Source of the DNA: Accumulibacter sp.
GTDB lineage: Bacteria; Pseudomonadota; Gammaproteobacteria; Burkholderiales; Rhodocyclaceae
DNA length: 19,913 nucleotides
Direction: 5' to 3'
NCBI GenBank assembly: GCA_031284185.1
Contig: JAITAJ010000022.1
Span: 1 to 19,913, forward strand
Shown here piece by piece: positions 1 to 8,754 of this stretch. The notes below the pieces were generated by a model that saw nothing but the letters and a program-made list of their open reading frames with translations, did not search any database and was not told where the DNA came from. Both the position numbers and the translations under genes were made by a program. Position 1 is the stretch's first letter. Every line of letters starts with the position of its first letter.

Positions 1-22
1 AATGGGGAAAACGTAATATATA

Positions 23-133
23 AGAAGACAGATGAGCTTGCGGCGCTGTCGCGCCGGGTGAGGGAGGAAAAACCGAGCGATGGGTTTTTCCATCTTGCCC
101 GGCGCGACAGCGCCGCAAACTCATCTGTCTTCT
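23..133. repeat. Large inverted repeat of the GAAGACAGA/GCGGCG family
   Basis: Positions 23-58 and 98-133 are reverse complements over 36 nt with a single mismatch. Each arm holds the purine stretch AGAAGACAGATGAG next to a small internal palindrome (CGGCGC-TGTC-GCGCCG). The 39-nt centre contains a second, nested inverted repeat, GGAAAAACC (66-74) against GGTTTTTCC (83-91), so the whole segment could fold as one long hairpin or cruciform. The same purine stretch and GC palindrome recur at 19403-19913, which ties this element to that array. It lies just beyond the 3' end of the minus-strand transporter gene. No ORF or transposase is visible in it. The inverted repeat is certain; calling it a mobile (MITE- or REP-like) element is inference. 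Confidence 0.9.
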
Positions 134-146
134 GTCTTCTATCGTC

Positions 147-196
147 TGTCCTCTGAAACTGTCCTCTCAAACCGCTGTCCTCTGGAATTGTCCTCT
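147..196. repeat. Short TGTCCTCT direct repeats
   Basis: The octamer TGTCCTCT occurs four times, at 147-154, 160-167, 176-183 and 189-196, separated by 5-8 nt of related sequence (GAAAC, CAAACCGC, GGAAT). On the other strand these read AGAGGACA, the purine motif of the right-end array. The copies at 176 and 189 are inside the 3' coding end of the minus-strand transporter gene, and its stop codon (167-169) directly follows the copy at 160. Confidence 0.85.
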
Positions 197-1108
197 GAAA
201 CTCGTCACCTGCCAGATTCCGCCGCATACCAGCGCCAGCGCCACGACGTTTTTCCACTCGAAAATACTCTCGCCGAGGAAAATGGCCGACAGGATGGCGC
301 CGGACACCGGGATCAGGAAATTGAACACCGCCACCAGACCGACACGATTGTACTTGAGCAGGACGGTCCACAAAGCGAACGCCGCCGAGGACAGGACCGC
401 CATGTAAGCCAGCAGCGCCGTCGATTCCGGGGTGAAGCCGGAGAGCCTGCCACCGGCGGCGTAACCGGCGACAAGCAGGATCAGCCCACCAATGCCGAGC
501 TGGTAACCCGTCAGGACGACCGAATCCATCGTCTGCGAGAGCTTCTTGCCGTAGATCGTGGCGGCGGAAAGGATGAAGGCGGCGATCACGACGAAGCCTT
601 CGCCAAACAGCGTGAAATCGAAGTTCAGCAAGTCCGGGCTGAAATTCACTACCATCACGCCGACAAAGCCGATCAGACAGCCGCTTGCCTTGCTGAAATT
701 CAGGCGATCGTTGCGATAGACGCAGTGCGCCATGAGGACGCTGAAAAACGTCCCCGTGGCGTTCATGATCGAGCTTTTCACGCCGGTCGTGTGGGCCAGA
801 CCGACGTAGAAGAAGACGTATTGCAGGGAAGTCTGCGTCAGACCCAGCAGACTGGTCGAAAACAGACGCCGACGATTCAGGATGAATACGCTCCGGCGCG
901 TGAACAGGGCCAGCGCGAGCAGCAGCAGACCGGCGAAGAGAAAACGATGACCGGCGAACAGCATCTGCGCCGGGATGTCGCCGGCGGCAATGCCGAACAG
1001 AAGATAGCCGCTCTTGATCGCCGGATAGGCGCTGCCCCAGAGCAGACAGCAAAACGAGGCCAGCAGAACCACGACGCGCCGGTCGGAAAAAAACGGATGC
1101 GGTTTCAT
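167..1108 (-). CDS. EamA/DMT-family inner-membrane transporter
   Basis: Encodes 313 residues, the usual size for the drug/metabolite transporter superfamily, with about ten hydrophobic segments in two EamA halves. The first half includes the 'LLWGSAYPAIKSGY' entry motif near residues 18-31, and the second begins around residue 165. It is probably a small-metabolite exporter of the inner membrane; substrate cannot be told from sequence. The ATG at 1108 is preceded by GGAGAAA, a good ribosome binding site, and is followed by a short cytoplasmic lead. The C-terminal residues (FRGQFQRTAV) and the TGA stop are encoded by the AGAGGACA repeat family and are not typical transporter sequence, so the native end has probably been replaced by repeat DNA. 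The gene stands alone on its strand and is divergent from yciB. Confidence 0.9.
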   Translation of the reverse strand: MKPHPFFSDRRVVVLLASFCCLLWGSAYPAIKSGYLLFGIAAGDIPAQMLFAGHRFLFAGLLLLALALFTRRSVFILNRRRLFSTSLLGLTQTSLQYVFFYVGLAHTTGVKSSIMNATGTFFSVLMAHCVYRNDRLNFSKASGCLIGFVGVMVVNFSPDLLNFDFTLFGEGFVVIAAFILSAATIYGKKLSQTMDSVVLTGYQLGIGGLILLVAGYAAGGRLSGFTPESTALLAYMAVLSSAAFALWTVLLKYNRVGLVAVFNFLIPVSGAILSAIFLGESIFEWKNVVALALVCGGIWQVTSFRGQFQRTAV

Positions 1109-1250
1109 TTTCTCCAGGCCGCCGGCCAGAAACCGGAACGTGACGGCACCCCCGCGCCGGCCTCGCCGCAGTCGAGGGGAAGGGGATACGAAATTCGCGC
1201 CGGGCGGCTCATGCGCATAGGGTGCTCGCCGGACGGCGCCGGCAAAAGAG

Positions 1251-1276
1251 AAGGACAGAAAAGGACAGAAAAGGAC
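1251..1276. repeat. Tandem AAGGACAGAA decamer
   Basis: AAGGACAGAA is repeated exactly at 1251-1260 and 1261-1270, followed by AAGGAC. Its GGACAGAA core is the purine motif of the window-end arrays, so this may be a remnant of the same family. Confidence 0.7.
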
Positions 1277-1495
1277 GCTTCGAGGCCACTTCGCCCGTGG
1301 ATGCGCCGCGCCCGCAAGGCGCCATTATCCCCGGAAGGCGGGAACTTTCCAACCGGAAACGCGGGACGCTCCAGCCCCCCATGGAGTCCGGAGACGAAAT
1401 GATTCGCGCGGAGGCGCCACGGATTCCGATGCCCGATCGCCGCTGAGCGTGTCGCCACCGCCCCGCCGCGCCGCTCGCGCGTCCTTCTTCCGGCA

Positions 1496-1525
1496 TGGAC
1501 AGCGCGGCGCCAAATCGGCCATAAT
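1496..1525 (+). promoter_or_regulatory. Candidate sigma-70 promoter of yciB
   Basis: TGGACA (1496-1501) and CATAAT (1520-1525) each match the consensus hexamers at five of six positions and are 18 bp apart. Transcription would start near 1532, giving a leader of about 57 nt. Confidence 0.45.
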
Positions 1526-1535
1526 CACCAGTTGC

Positions 1536-1563
1536 CTCGTCCGGCGGGCTTCCCGCGGGCGAG
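1536..1563 (+). promoter_or_regulatory. GC-rich leader hairpin upstream of yciB
   Basis: A near-perfect inverted repeat: CTCGTCCGGCGGG against CCCGCGGGCGAG around a CTT loop, with a bulge and a mismatch. It would sit at the 5' end of the yciB transcript, ending about 11 nt before the ribosome binding site (GGAG, 1574-1577). It may stabilise the message or affect translation; function is not known. Confidence 0.4.
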
Positions 1564-1588
1564 GTTTCAAAACGGAGCCGGTTTCACG

Positions 1589-2128
1589 ATGAAATTTTTC
1601 TTCGACATATTCCCCGTCATCCTTTTCTTCATCGCCTTCAAGTTCGGCGGCATCTTCGTCGCCACGGGCGTGGCCATCGCCGCCACCTTCGCCCAGATCG
1701 GCTACTTGCTGGCGCGCGGACGCAAGGTCGACAAGATGCTCTGGATCAGCCTGACGATCATCGTCGTCACCGGCGGCCTGACGCTGTTCCTGCGCGACGA
1801 GACTTTCATCAAGTGGAAGCCGACGATCCTGTATTGGGCATTCGCCGCCGGACTCGGCGGCAGTACGCTGTTTTTCCGCAGAAACCTGATCCGCGATCTG
1901 CTCGCCGAGCAGATCGACGCGCCGGATTTCGTCTGGCGGCGCCTCAACCTGTCGTGGATCGGCTTCTTCGTGTTCATGGGCTTCGCCAATCTGGCCGTCG
2001 CCTTTGCCTTCAATCTGCCGACCGAAACCTGGGTCAACTTCAAACTGTTCGGCGGCATCGGCTCGATGCTCGTGTTCGCGCTGTTCCAGGGATTGACGCT
2101 GTCCAGATACGTCGAGGAGAAGAAATGA
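1589..2128 (+). CDS. yciB: Inner-membrane septation protein A (YciB/IspZ family)
   Basis: The product is 179 residues, the same length as E. coli YciB, and opens with the family's characteristic N-terminus (MKFFFDIFPVILFFIAFKF). It has about five to six hydrophobic spans, a conserved 'FIKWKPTILYWAFA' segment near residues 70-84, and ends in a charged 'SRYVEEKK' tail. YciB proteins are small inner-membrane proteins linked to cell-envelope synthesis and division. I chose the ATG at 1589 because the upstream in-frame ATG at 1532 adds 19 residues unlike the family, and GGAG lies 11 nt ahead of 1589. In betaproteobacteria yciB usually sits just before bolA and a parvulin gene. Here the parvulin follows but no bolA is found. 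Confidence 0.95.
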   Translation: MKFFFDIFPVILFFIAFKFGGIFVATGVAIAATFAQIGYLLARGRKVDKMLWISLTIIVVTGGLTLFLRDETFIKWKPTILYWAFAAGLGGSTLFFRRNLIRDLLAEQIDAPDFVWRRLNLSWIGFFVFMGFANLAVAFAFNLPTETWVNFKLFGGIGSMLVFALFQGLTLSRYVEEKK

Positions 2129-2413
2129 TTCGGGCGATGGAGGATCACGGACGGAGGACGATCCGCCGGTCGATGATTCGGGACGAGCCTCTGTCCCCTC
2201 CTCCCCCCGATTCAGGCGCGGCGGGCGGCCGTCTGCCGTCCGCGATGCCCCCCACATGAATAAGGGAGTAAAATACATGCGCCAAGCATCGGGTCACCGA
2301 TATTCGGAAAATGTCCTGAATGTCTTGCGTAGCATGACTTCCAAGCCGCAGCTCCACGCTCACGGGCCGCAGCTTCATGGCTGGGCCAATGCAAATTCAC
2401 AAGGAACGATCAA

Positions 2414-3262
2414 ATGCAAAAATTCACGCTAATCGCCGCCACGCTGCTCATCGGCGCATCGATGTCCGTCGCGGCCGCTCCCGTCGTCAAACCCGCTCCC
2501 GCCAGGCCGGCCGTCCAGGCCCCTGCCAGCAAGCCCGCCGCGCCCGAAGGCGTCTTCGTCAGGGTCAACGGCTCCCCCATCCCGCAGAATCTTGCCGACG
2601 CCATCCTCGCCGAGCAGATATCCAAGGGCACGCCGGATTCGCCCGAACTGCGCAACGCGGTACGCGAAGAGTTGATCCGCCGCGAACTACTGGTGCAGCA
2701 GGCGAAGATATTCGGCATCTACAGGAAACCCGACGTCGCGGCGCAGGCCGAAGCGGCCAAGCAGGCCGTCTTCATCCGCAGCTACATCCAGCAGTACGTC
2801 GAGAAAAACCCGATCAATGACGAACAGTTGCAGGCCGAGTACACCAGGGTCAAGGCACAGGTCGGCGATACCGAATACAAGACCCGGCACATCCTGCTCA
2901 AGGAAGAAGCCGAGGCGAAAGCCATCATCGATCAGTTGAAGAAGGACGCCGGCAAATTCGAGGAACTCGCCAAGCAGTCGGTCGATCCGGGTTCCAAGGA
3001 CCGGGGCGGCGATCTCGGCTGGGCCAATGCCAGCAACTATGTGAAGCCGTTCGCCGACGCGCTGGCCACGCTGAAAAAGGGCAAGTTCACCGAAACCCCG
3101 GTCAAGTCGCAATTCGGTTACCACGTGATCCTGCTCGAAGACACCCGCCCGATGACCTTCCCGAGCTTCGAGGAAGCCAAGCCGCGCCTCTTGCAGCAGG
3201 CGCAGCAGCAGTTGGTCAGCAAGATGGTCGAAGACTTGCGCGCCAAGGCCAAGGTCGAATGA
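2414..3262 (+). CDS. Periplasmic peptidyl-prolyl cis-trans isomerase, parvulin type
   Basis: The 282-residue product begins with a clear signal peptide (MQKFTLIAATLLIGASMSVAAA), followed by a Pro/Ala-rich linker to about residue 45. Next comes a helical SurA-N-like segment ('VNGSPIPQNLADAILAEQ') and then a single PpiC/parvulin domain at about residues 154-246. That domain carries the hallmarks 'TRHILLK', 'GGDLGW' and 'FGYHVILLED'. It should catalyse prolyl isomerisation during folding of exported and outer-membrane proteins in the periplasm. AAGGA at 2401-2405 is a good ribosome binding site for the ATG at 2414. The gap to yciB is 285 bp, so it probably has its own promoter. Confidence 0.92.
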   Translation: MQKFTLIAATLLIGASMSVAAAPVVKPAPARPAVQAPASKPAAPEGVFVRVNGSPIPQNLADAILAEQISKGTPDSPELRNAVREELIRRELLVQQAKIFGIYRKPDVAAQAEAAKQAVFIRSYIQQYVEKNPINDEQLQAEYTRVKAQVGDTEYKTRHILLKEEAEAKAIIDQLKKDAGKFEELAKQSVDPGSKDRGGDLGWANASNYVKPFADALATLKKGKFTETPVKSQFGYHVILLEDTRPMTFPSFEEAKPRLLQQAQQQLVSKMVEDLRAKAKVE

Positions 3263-3269
3263 ATCCGTA

Positions 3270-3346
3270 GACAGAGGGCGGTTCAATCACGCGGCGTTTC
3301 GCGCCGCCGTATTTTTCCGCCTTCCTTCTTCCATCTTCCGTCTTGT
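3270..3346. repeat. Degenerate copy of the window-end repeat family
   Basis: Downstream of the parvulin gene the sequence runs in the same order as the terminal elements: a purine stretch (GACAGAGG, 3270-3277), a palindromic GC core (GCGGCG-TTTCG-CGCCGC, 3291-3307), then a pyrimidine stretch (TTCTTCCATCTTCCGTCTT). Arms no longer match exactly. The assignment is by architecture and core, so it is an inference. Confidence 0.45.
3291..3316 (+). terminator. Terminator-like hairpin after the parvulin gene
   Basis: A perfect 6-bp GC stem (GCGGCG/CGCCGC) with a TTTCG loop is followed by CGTATTTTT, starting 29 nt after the parvulin stop codon. The short stem and interrupted T-run make it a weaker candidate than the hairpins at 9246 and 11278. 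It doubles as the core of the degenerate repeat. Confidence 0.45.
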
Positions 3347-3516
3347 TGAAAGCGCGCCCTTGGGGGCCGCCATGACGTCCCTCCGTCATGCCGGAAAAAC
3401 GAGGGGGATGCGCCCGCGCGGCCACGGGCAATTTTCCAAGACAGGGGAAAGCACGGTCGATGGCCGTGGAGGCTTCCGAAACCGCTTCGGAACGGCCCGC
3501 CCGCCGGAGCGTCGTT

Positions 3517-3525
3517 TGGTAAAAT
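3517..3525 (+). promoter_or_regulatory. Possible extended -10 promoter of thrH
   Basis: TGGTAAAAT fits the extended -10 pattern (TGnTAnAAT) 44 nt before the thrH start. No good -35 hexamer is seen, so this is a weak call. Confidence 0.3.
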
Positions 3526-3568
3526 TCGCATTCCATTTTTTCGCCACTCAGCAAGCAGGGAGTTCTCC

Positions 3569-4183
3569 GTGAAGATCGTTTGCCTCGACCTCGAGGGCGT
3601 GCTCGTTCCAGAAATCTGGATCGCGGTTTCCGAGCGTACCGGCATCCCGGAGTTGCGCCGTACCACGCGCGACGAACCGGATTACGACAGGCTGATGAAG
3701 TTCCGCCTGGACCTTCTGGCGCGGCACCGGCTCGGTTTGCGGGACATCCAGCAGGTCATCCACGGCATGGGACCGCTGCCCGGCGCGCGCGAGTTCCTTG
3801 ACGCGCTGCGCGAAACCTGCGAGGTGATCATCCTCTCCGACACTTTCTATGAATTCGCTCATCCGCTGATGCGCCAACTGGCCTGGCCGACCCTGTTCTG
3901 CCACAGCCTGGAGACCGACGCGGACGGGCGGGTGGTCGACTACCACCTGCGTATGCCGGAGCAAAAGCGCGAGGCCGTCAGGCGTTTCCGCGAGATGAAC
4001 TTCTCCGTGGTCGCCGCCGGCGATTCGTACAACGATACCAAGATGCTCGCCGAGGCGCACGCCGGCATCCTGTTTCATCCGCCCGAGAATGTCGTCCGCG
4101 AATTCCCGCAGTATCCGGTGACGTGGAACTACGGCGAGCTTCGCGCGCAGATCGATCAAGCCTTCGCGCGTCTCGAAGGCTGA
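3569..4183 (+). CDS. thrH: ThrH: phosphoserine phosphatase / homoserine phosphotransferase (HAD family)
   Basis: The 204-residue product matches ThrH of Pseudomonas (about 205 residues) along its whole length. HAD motifs are intact: the nucleophile Asp7 in 'CLDLEGVLVPEIW' (ThrH has Glu9 in place of the usual second Asp), motif II 'ILSDTFYEF' at Ser90, and motif IV 'AAGDSYND' at residues 149-156. ThrH dephosphorylates phosphoserine and can transfer the phosphate to homoserine. It may therefore supply the last step of serine synthesis and also touch threonine synthesis. The start is a GTG at 3569, supported by AGGGAG six nt upstream and by the family N-terminus. purU begins 9 bp downstream, so the two are almost surely co-transcribed. 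Confidence 0.93.
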   Translation: MKIVCLDLEGVLVPEIWIAVSERTGIPELRRTTRDEPDYDRLMKFRLDLLARHRLGLRDIQQVIHGMGPLPGAREFLDALRETCEVIILSDTFYEFAHPLMRQLAWPTLFCHSLETDADGRVVDYHLRMPEQKREAVRRFREMNFSVVAAGDSYNDTKMLAEAHAGILFHPPENVVREFPQYPVTWNYGELRAQIDQAFARLEG

Positions 4184-4192
4184 TTCTCCGGC

Positions 4193-5059
4193 ATGTGTTC
4201 CCAGCGCTGCTACACGCTTTCCGCCTCCTGTCCCGATCGCGTCGGCATCGTGGCCCGCGTGGCCGGTTTCATCGCCGAACACAAGGGCTGGATCCTCGAA
4301 TCGCGCTATCACTCCGACAGCGATGACGGACACAGCCGGTATTTCATGCGCATCGATGTCAAGGCCGATTCTCTGCCTTTCCACCTGGCCGAGTTCCGCG
4401 CGCGCTTCCGCCCGATCGCCGAAGAAATGCAAATGACGTGGAAGATCGATGATTCGGCGGTGAAGAAGCGCGTGGCGATCATGGTCAGCAGTCAGGGGCA
4501 CTGCCTGTACGACTTGCTGGCACGCTGGCAGTCGAAGGAGCTTGACGTCGAAATTCCGTGCGTCATCTCGAATCACGATACTTTCCGCGGCTTCGTCGAA
4601 TGGCACGGCATCCCATTCCACCACGTGCCGGTGACGCCGGGCGGCAAGGACGCGGCCTACGCCGAAATCCGGCGCATCTTCGAGGAGGTGAAGGGGGACG
4701 CGATGGTCCTCGCGCGTTACATGCAGGTCATTCCGCCGGACATGTGCGCCGCCTATCCCAGCCGCATCCTCAACATCCATCACTCCTTCCTGCCCAGCTT
4801 CGTCGGCGCCAAGCCGTATCATCAGGCGCACCAGCGCGGCGTCAAGCTGATCGGCGCGACCTGCCACTACGTGACCAGCCAACTCGACCAGGGGCCGATC
4901 ATCGAACAGGACGTGATCCGCATCGACCACTCCGATTCGGTCGACGACATGCTCCGCTACGGCAAGGACATCGAGAAAACGGTGCTCGCGCGCGGCTTGC
5001 GCTACCACCTCGAAGGCCGCGTGCTGGTGCATGGCAACAAGACGGTCGTGTTCAGGTAA
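4193..5059 (+). CDS. purU: Formyltetrahydrofolate deformylase
   Basis: The 288-residue protein has an N-terminal ACT domain ('CPDRVGIVARVAGFIAEH', residues about 5-80) and a C-terminal formyl-transferase-fold domain. The catalytic residues of the family are present: Asn194 and His196/His197 in 'LNIHHSFLPSF', and Asp232 in 'SQLDQGPIIEQD'. It hydrolyses 10-formyl-THF to THF and formate in the cytosol, which balances one-carbon pools and provides formate for purine synthesis through PurT. The ATG at 4193 follows the thrH stop by 9 bp with only a weak ribosome binding site, consistent with coupled translation. A degenerate repeat element lies just after its stop codon. Confidence 0.95.
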   Translation: MCSQRCYTLSASCPDRVGIVARVAGFIAEHKGWILESRYHSDSDDGHSRYFMRIDVKADSLPFHLAEFRARFRPIAEEMQMTWKIDDSAVKKRVAIMVSSQGHCLYDLLARWQSKELDVEIPCVISNHDTFRGFVEWHGIPFHHVPVTPGGKDAAYAEIRRIFEEVKGDAMVLARYMQVIPPDMCAAYPSRILNIHHSFLPSFVGAKPYHQAHQRGVKLIGATCHYVTSQLDQGPIIEQDVIRIDHSDSVDDMLRYGKDIEKTVLARGLRYHLEGRVLVHGNKTVVFR

Positions 5060-5060
5060 C

Positions 5061-5156
5061 GGAAGACGGAGGATGAAAGGCAAGGGACGGTCCATTTGCC
5101 GGCGGCGCTTCGCGCGGCGGCCCTCATTGCCTTCGTTTCTCTGCCTTTTGTCTTCC
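5061..5156. repeat. Nested inverted repeat, degenerate member of the repeat family
   Basis: The 105-bp gap between purU and the ABC-F gene is filled by nested inverted repeats. The outer arms are GGAAGAC (5061-5067) and GTCTTCC (5150-5156). The inner arms are AAGGCAA (5077-5083) and TTGCCTT (5127-5133). At the centre lies GGCGGCGCTTCGCGC, nearly the same core as in the right-end array (GCGGCGCTTCGCGCC). The layout of purine arm, GC core and pyrimidine arm is that of 23-133. The outer right arm ends 8 nt before the next start codon. Confidence 0.7.
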
Positions 5157-5164
5157 GAGGCGCC

Positions 5165-7090
<1,926 letters not shown>

Positions 7091-7217
7091 CTCGTCTGGA
7101 AACGCAATGAAATTCCGGATTCAAATACGTTCCATCGAACGCCTTCGGATGAGACCCCCGGAAACCACTCTGTTACTGGATTCTCCGGGCGGTATCGGAG
7201 GGCGTCGGATTGGGTTC

Positions 7218-7308
7218 TGGCGGAGACGGAGGGATTCGAACCCTCGATACGCTTTTGGCGTATGCTCCCTTAGCAGGGGAGTGCCTTCGACCACTCGGCC
7301 ACGTCTCC
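7218..7308 (-). tRNA. tRNA-Ser (anticodon GCU)
   Basis: On the minus strand the gene starts GGAGACGTGGCCGAGTGG at 7308 and ends CGTCTCC-G-CCA at 7218, giving a perfect 7-bp acceptor stem. The anticodon loop CTGCTAA (7276-7270) reads GCU, for AGC/AGU serine codons. A long variable arm (CATACGCC..GGCGTATCG) is typical of class II tRNA-Ser, and the T-arm has GGTTCGAATCC. CCA is encoded. It lies downstream of lysC on the same strand and has its own good promoter. Confidence 0.97.
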
Positions 7309-7326
7309 ATCCCCAAAAGGACGGCG

Positions 7327-7355
7327 ATGATAACTTTTCCGCCTCTGCCGGTCAA
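7327..7355 (-). promoter_or_regulatory. Sigma-70 promoter of tRNA-Ser
   Basis: On the minus strand TTGACC (7355-7350) and TATCAT (7332-7327) are exactly 17 bp apart, one mismatch each from consensus. Transcription would begin about ten nt before the tRNA, with a GC-rich discriminator as expected for a stringently controlled tRNA promoter. A small inverted repeat CCGGTC/GACCGG (7348-7353 and 7358-7363) overlaps the -35. Confidence 0.65.
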
Positions 7356-7385
7356 ACAGACCGGGTTCCGTTTCATTCATGGAAA

Positions 7386-7403
7386 TTTCCGGTGCCCCGG
7401 AAA
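7386..7403 (-). terminator. Possible weak terminator after lysC
   Basis: A perfect 7-bp inverted repeat (TTTCCGG-TGCC-CCGGAAA) begins 5 nt after the lysC stop on the minus strand and is followed by TTTCC. The U-run is short, so termination is uncertain. Confidence 0.35.
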
Positions 7404-7408
7404 CGAAG

Positions 7409-8635
7409 TCACTCGGCCTTGTCCAGACCGAACGCCTTGTGCAGGACACGCACGGCCAATTCCAGATATTTCTCGTCGACGACGACCGAAATCTTGATTT
7501 CAGAAGTCGATATCATCTTGATGTTGATGCCTTCCCGCCCCAGGGCGCTGAACATCTTGCTGGCGATGCCCGGGTGCGAGCGCATGCCGACGCCGACGGC
7601 GGAAACCTTGCAAATCCTGTTGTCACCCAGTACGCCGCGCGCGCCAAGCCTGTCGACGGCCCCCTCGAGGATGTCCATGGCCCTGGTGTAATCGCCGCGA
7701 TTGACGGTAAACGAAAAATCCGCGGTTTCGTCATTGGCCACGTTCTGGATGATCATGTCGACATCGATGTTGGCATCGGCAATCGGACCGAGCAGTTGAT
7801 AGGCAACGCTGGGACGATCCGGGATGCCGAGAATGGTGAGCTTGGCCTCGTCGCGATTGAAAGCGATTCCGGAGATGATTGGCTGTTCCATGGGTCTGTC
7901 TTCCTCAACGGTAATCAGCGTACCTTCGCCTTCGTTCTGGAAGCTGGAGAGTACACGCAGTTTGACCTTGTATTTGCCCGCGAACTCGACCGAGCGGATT
8001 TGCAGAACCTTCGATCCGAGACTGGCCATTTCCAGCATTTCCTCGAAGGTGATGGTATCGAGCTTCCGGGCGTCGGGTTCGACGCGCGGGTCGGTCGTGT
8101 AAACACCGTCCACATCGGTATAAATCTGGCATTCGTCCGCCTTCAGGGCCGCGGCCAGCGCAACGGCGGAAGTATCGGAACCGCCGCGTCCGAGCGTCGT
8201 GATGTTGCCGTTCTCGTCGACGCCCTGGAATCCCGCGACGACCACGACATACCCGTCGGCGATATCCCTGCGGATTTTCTCGTCATCGATCCGAAGGATG
8301 CGGGCCTTGGTAAACGTGTCATCGGTCAGCACGCGGACCTGCGCGCCCGTGTAGCTCTTCGCCTTTACCCCTTCTTCCTTCAGGGCCATGGACAGCAGAC
8401 CGATGGTGACCTGTTCGCCGGTCGACGCGATCACGTCCAGCTCGCGGGGGTCGGGTAGCGCCGAGATTTCCCTGGCCAACGCAATCAGGCGATTGGTCTC
8501 GCCGGACATCGCCGAGGGAACCACGATCATGTCATGTCCCTGGGCTTTCCAGCGCGCTACCCGCTTGGCAACGCTTTTGATGCGGTCCGTCGACGCGACC
8601 GACGTGCCGCCAAATTTTTGCACTATCAGAGCCAT
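7409..8635 (-). CDS. lysC: Aspartate kinase
   Basis: The 408-residue product phosphorylates aspartate, the first step toward lysine, threonine, methionine and diaminopimelate. The kinase domain begins with the nucleotide-binding motif KFGGTSV (residues 7-13) and contains 'SAMSGETNRLI', 'GRGGSDTSAVALA' and the substrate-site stretch 'QIYTDVDGVYTTDPR'. Two ACT domains follow from about residue 265, as in monofunctional, feedback-inhibited kinases of this size. I chose the ATG at 8635 because MALIVQKFGGTSV is the family N-terminus; the upstream ATG at 8695 would add 20 unrelated residues and lies upstream of the likely transcription start. No strong ribosome binding site is seen. The gene is followed by tRNA-Ser and diverges from the Xre-type gene. 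Confidence 0.96.
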   Translation of the reverse strand: MALIVQKFGGTSVASTDRIKSVAKRVARWKAQGHDMIVVPSAMSGETNRLIALAREISALPDPRELDVIASTGEQVTIGLLSMALKEEGVKAKSYTGAQVRVLTDDTFTKARILRIDDEKIRRDIADGYVVVVAGFQGVDENGNITTLGRGGSDTSAVALAAALKADECQIYTDVDGVYTTDPRVEPDARKLDTITFEEMLEMASLGSKVLQIRSVEFAGKYKVKLRVLSSFQNEGEGTLITVEEDRPMEQPIISGIAFNRDEAKLTILGIPDRPSVAYQLLGPIADANIDVDMIIQNVANDETADFSFTVNRGDYTRAMDILEGAVDRLGARGVLGDNRICKVSAVGVGMRSHPGIASKMFSALGREGINIKMISTSEIKISVVVDEKYLELAVRVLHKAFGLDKAE

Positions 8636-8667
8636 GCACAATCCAGAAGTCGATACAGAGCCTGTGG

Positions 8668-8697
8668 ATTCTAGCGCAACATTCGTTTGGCGCACAA
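8668..8697 (-). promoter_or_regulatory. Candidate sigma-70 promoter of lysC
   Basis: On the minus strand TTGTGC (8697-8692) and TAGAAT (8673-8668) are 18 bp apart, giving a leader of about 25 nt to the lysC ATG. This supports the downstream choice of start. Confidence 0.45.
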
Positions 8698-8754
8698 GGG
8701 AATTCCTTTTTTTCGACGTCCCGAATCCATGCGGGACGGCTGCCTGAATGCCAC

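Larger units (their letters stand above)
1109..1588. other. 480-bp intergenic region between transporter and yciB
   Basis: No convincing gene is seen. The open frames here overlap each other on both strands in GC-rich sequence and resemble no family. It holds a tandem AAGGACAGAA decamer (1251-1276, two and a half copies) resembling the purine motif of the terminal repeats, a candidate yciB promoter (1496-1525) and a leader hairpin (1536-1563). Both neighbours start from this region, so it must also carry the transporter promoter, which I could not place. Confidence 0.6.
3263..3568. other. 306-bp intergenic region before thrH
   Basis: No gene is seen. Besides the repeat-like element and hairpin near 3291, it holds two further perfect small inverted repeats: CATGACG/CGTCATG (3371-3377 and 3384-3390) and TTCCGAA/TTCGGAA (3474-3480 and 3486-3492). 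A possible extended -10 lies at 3517-3525. Confidence 0.6.

Noticed and set aside
1105..1496. Small genes in the yciB upstream gap
   Set aside because: Several overlapping frames are open on both strands, but none has a ribosome binding site with a recognisable product; GC-rich composition explains them.
2129..2250. Another copy of the repeat family between yciB and the parvulin gene
   Set aside because: GGACGGAGGAC and CCCCTCCTCC tracts are suggestive, but there is no GCGGCG-type core and no matching inverted arms.
8718..8737. GTCCCG/CGGGAC hairpin as an intrinsic terminator
   Set aside because: No T-run follows it on either strand; the T-run lies on the wrong side. It is kept only as part of the possible regulatory region.
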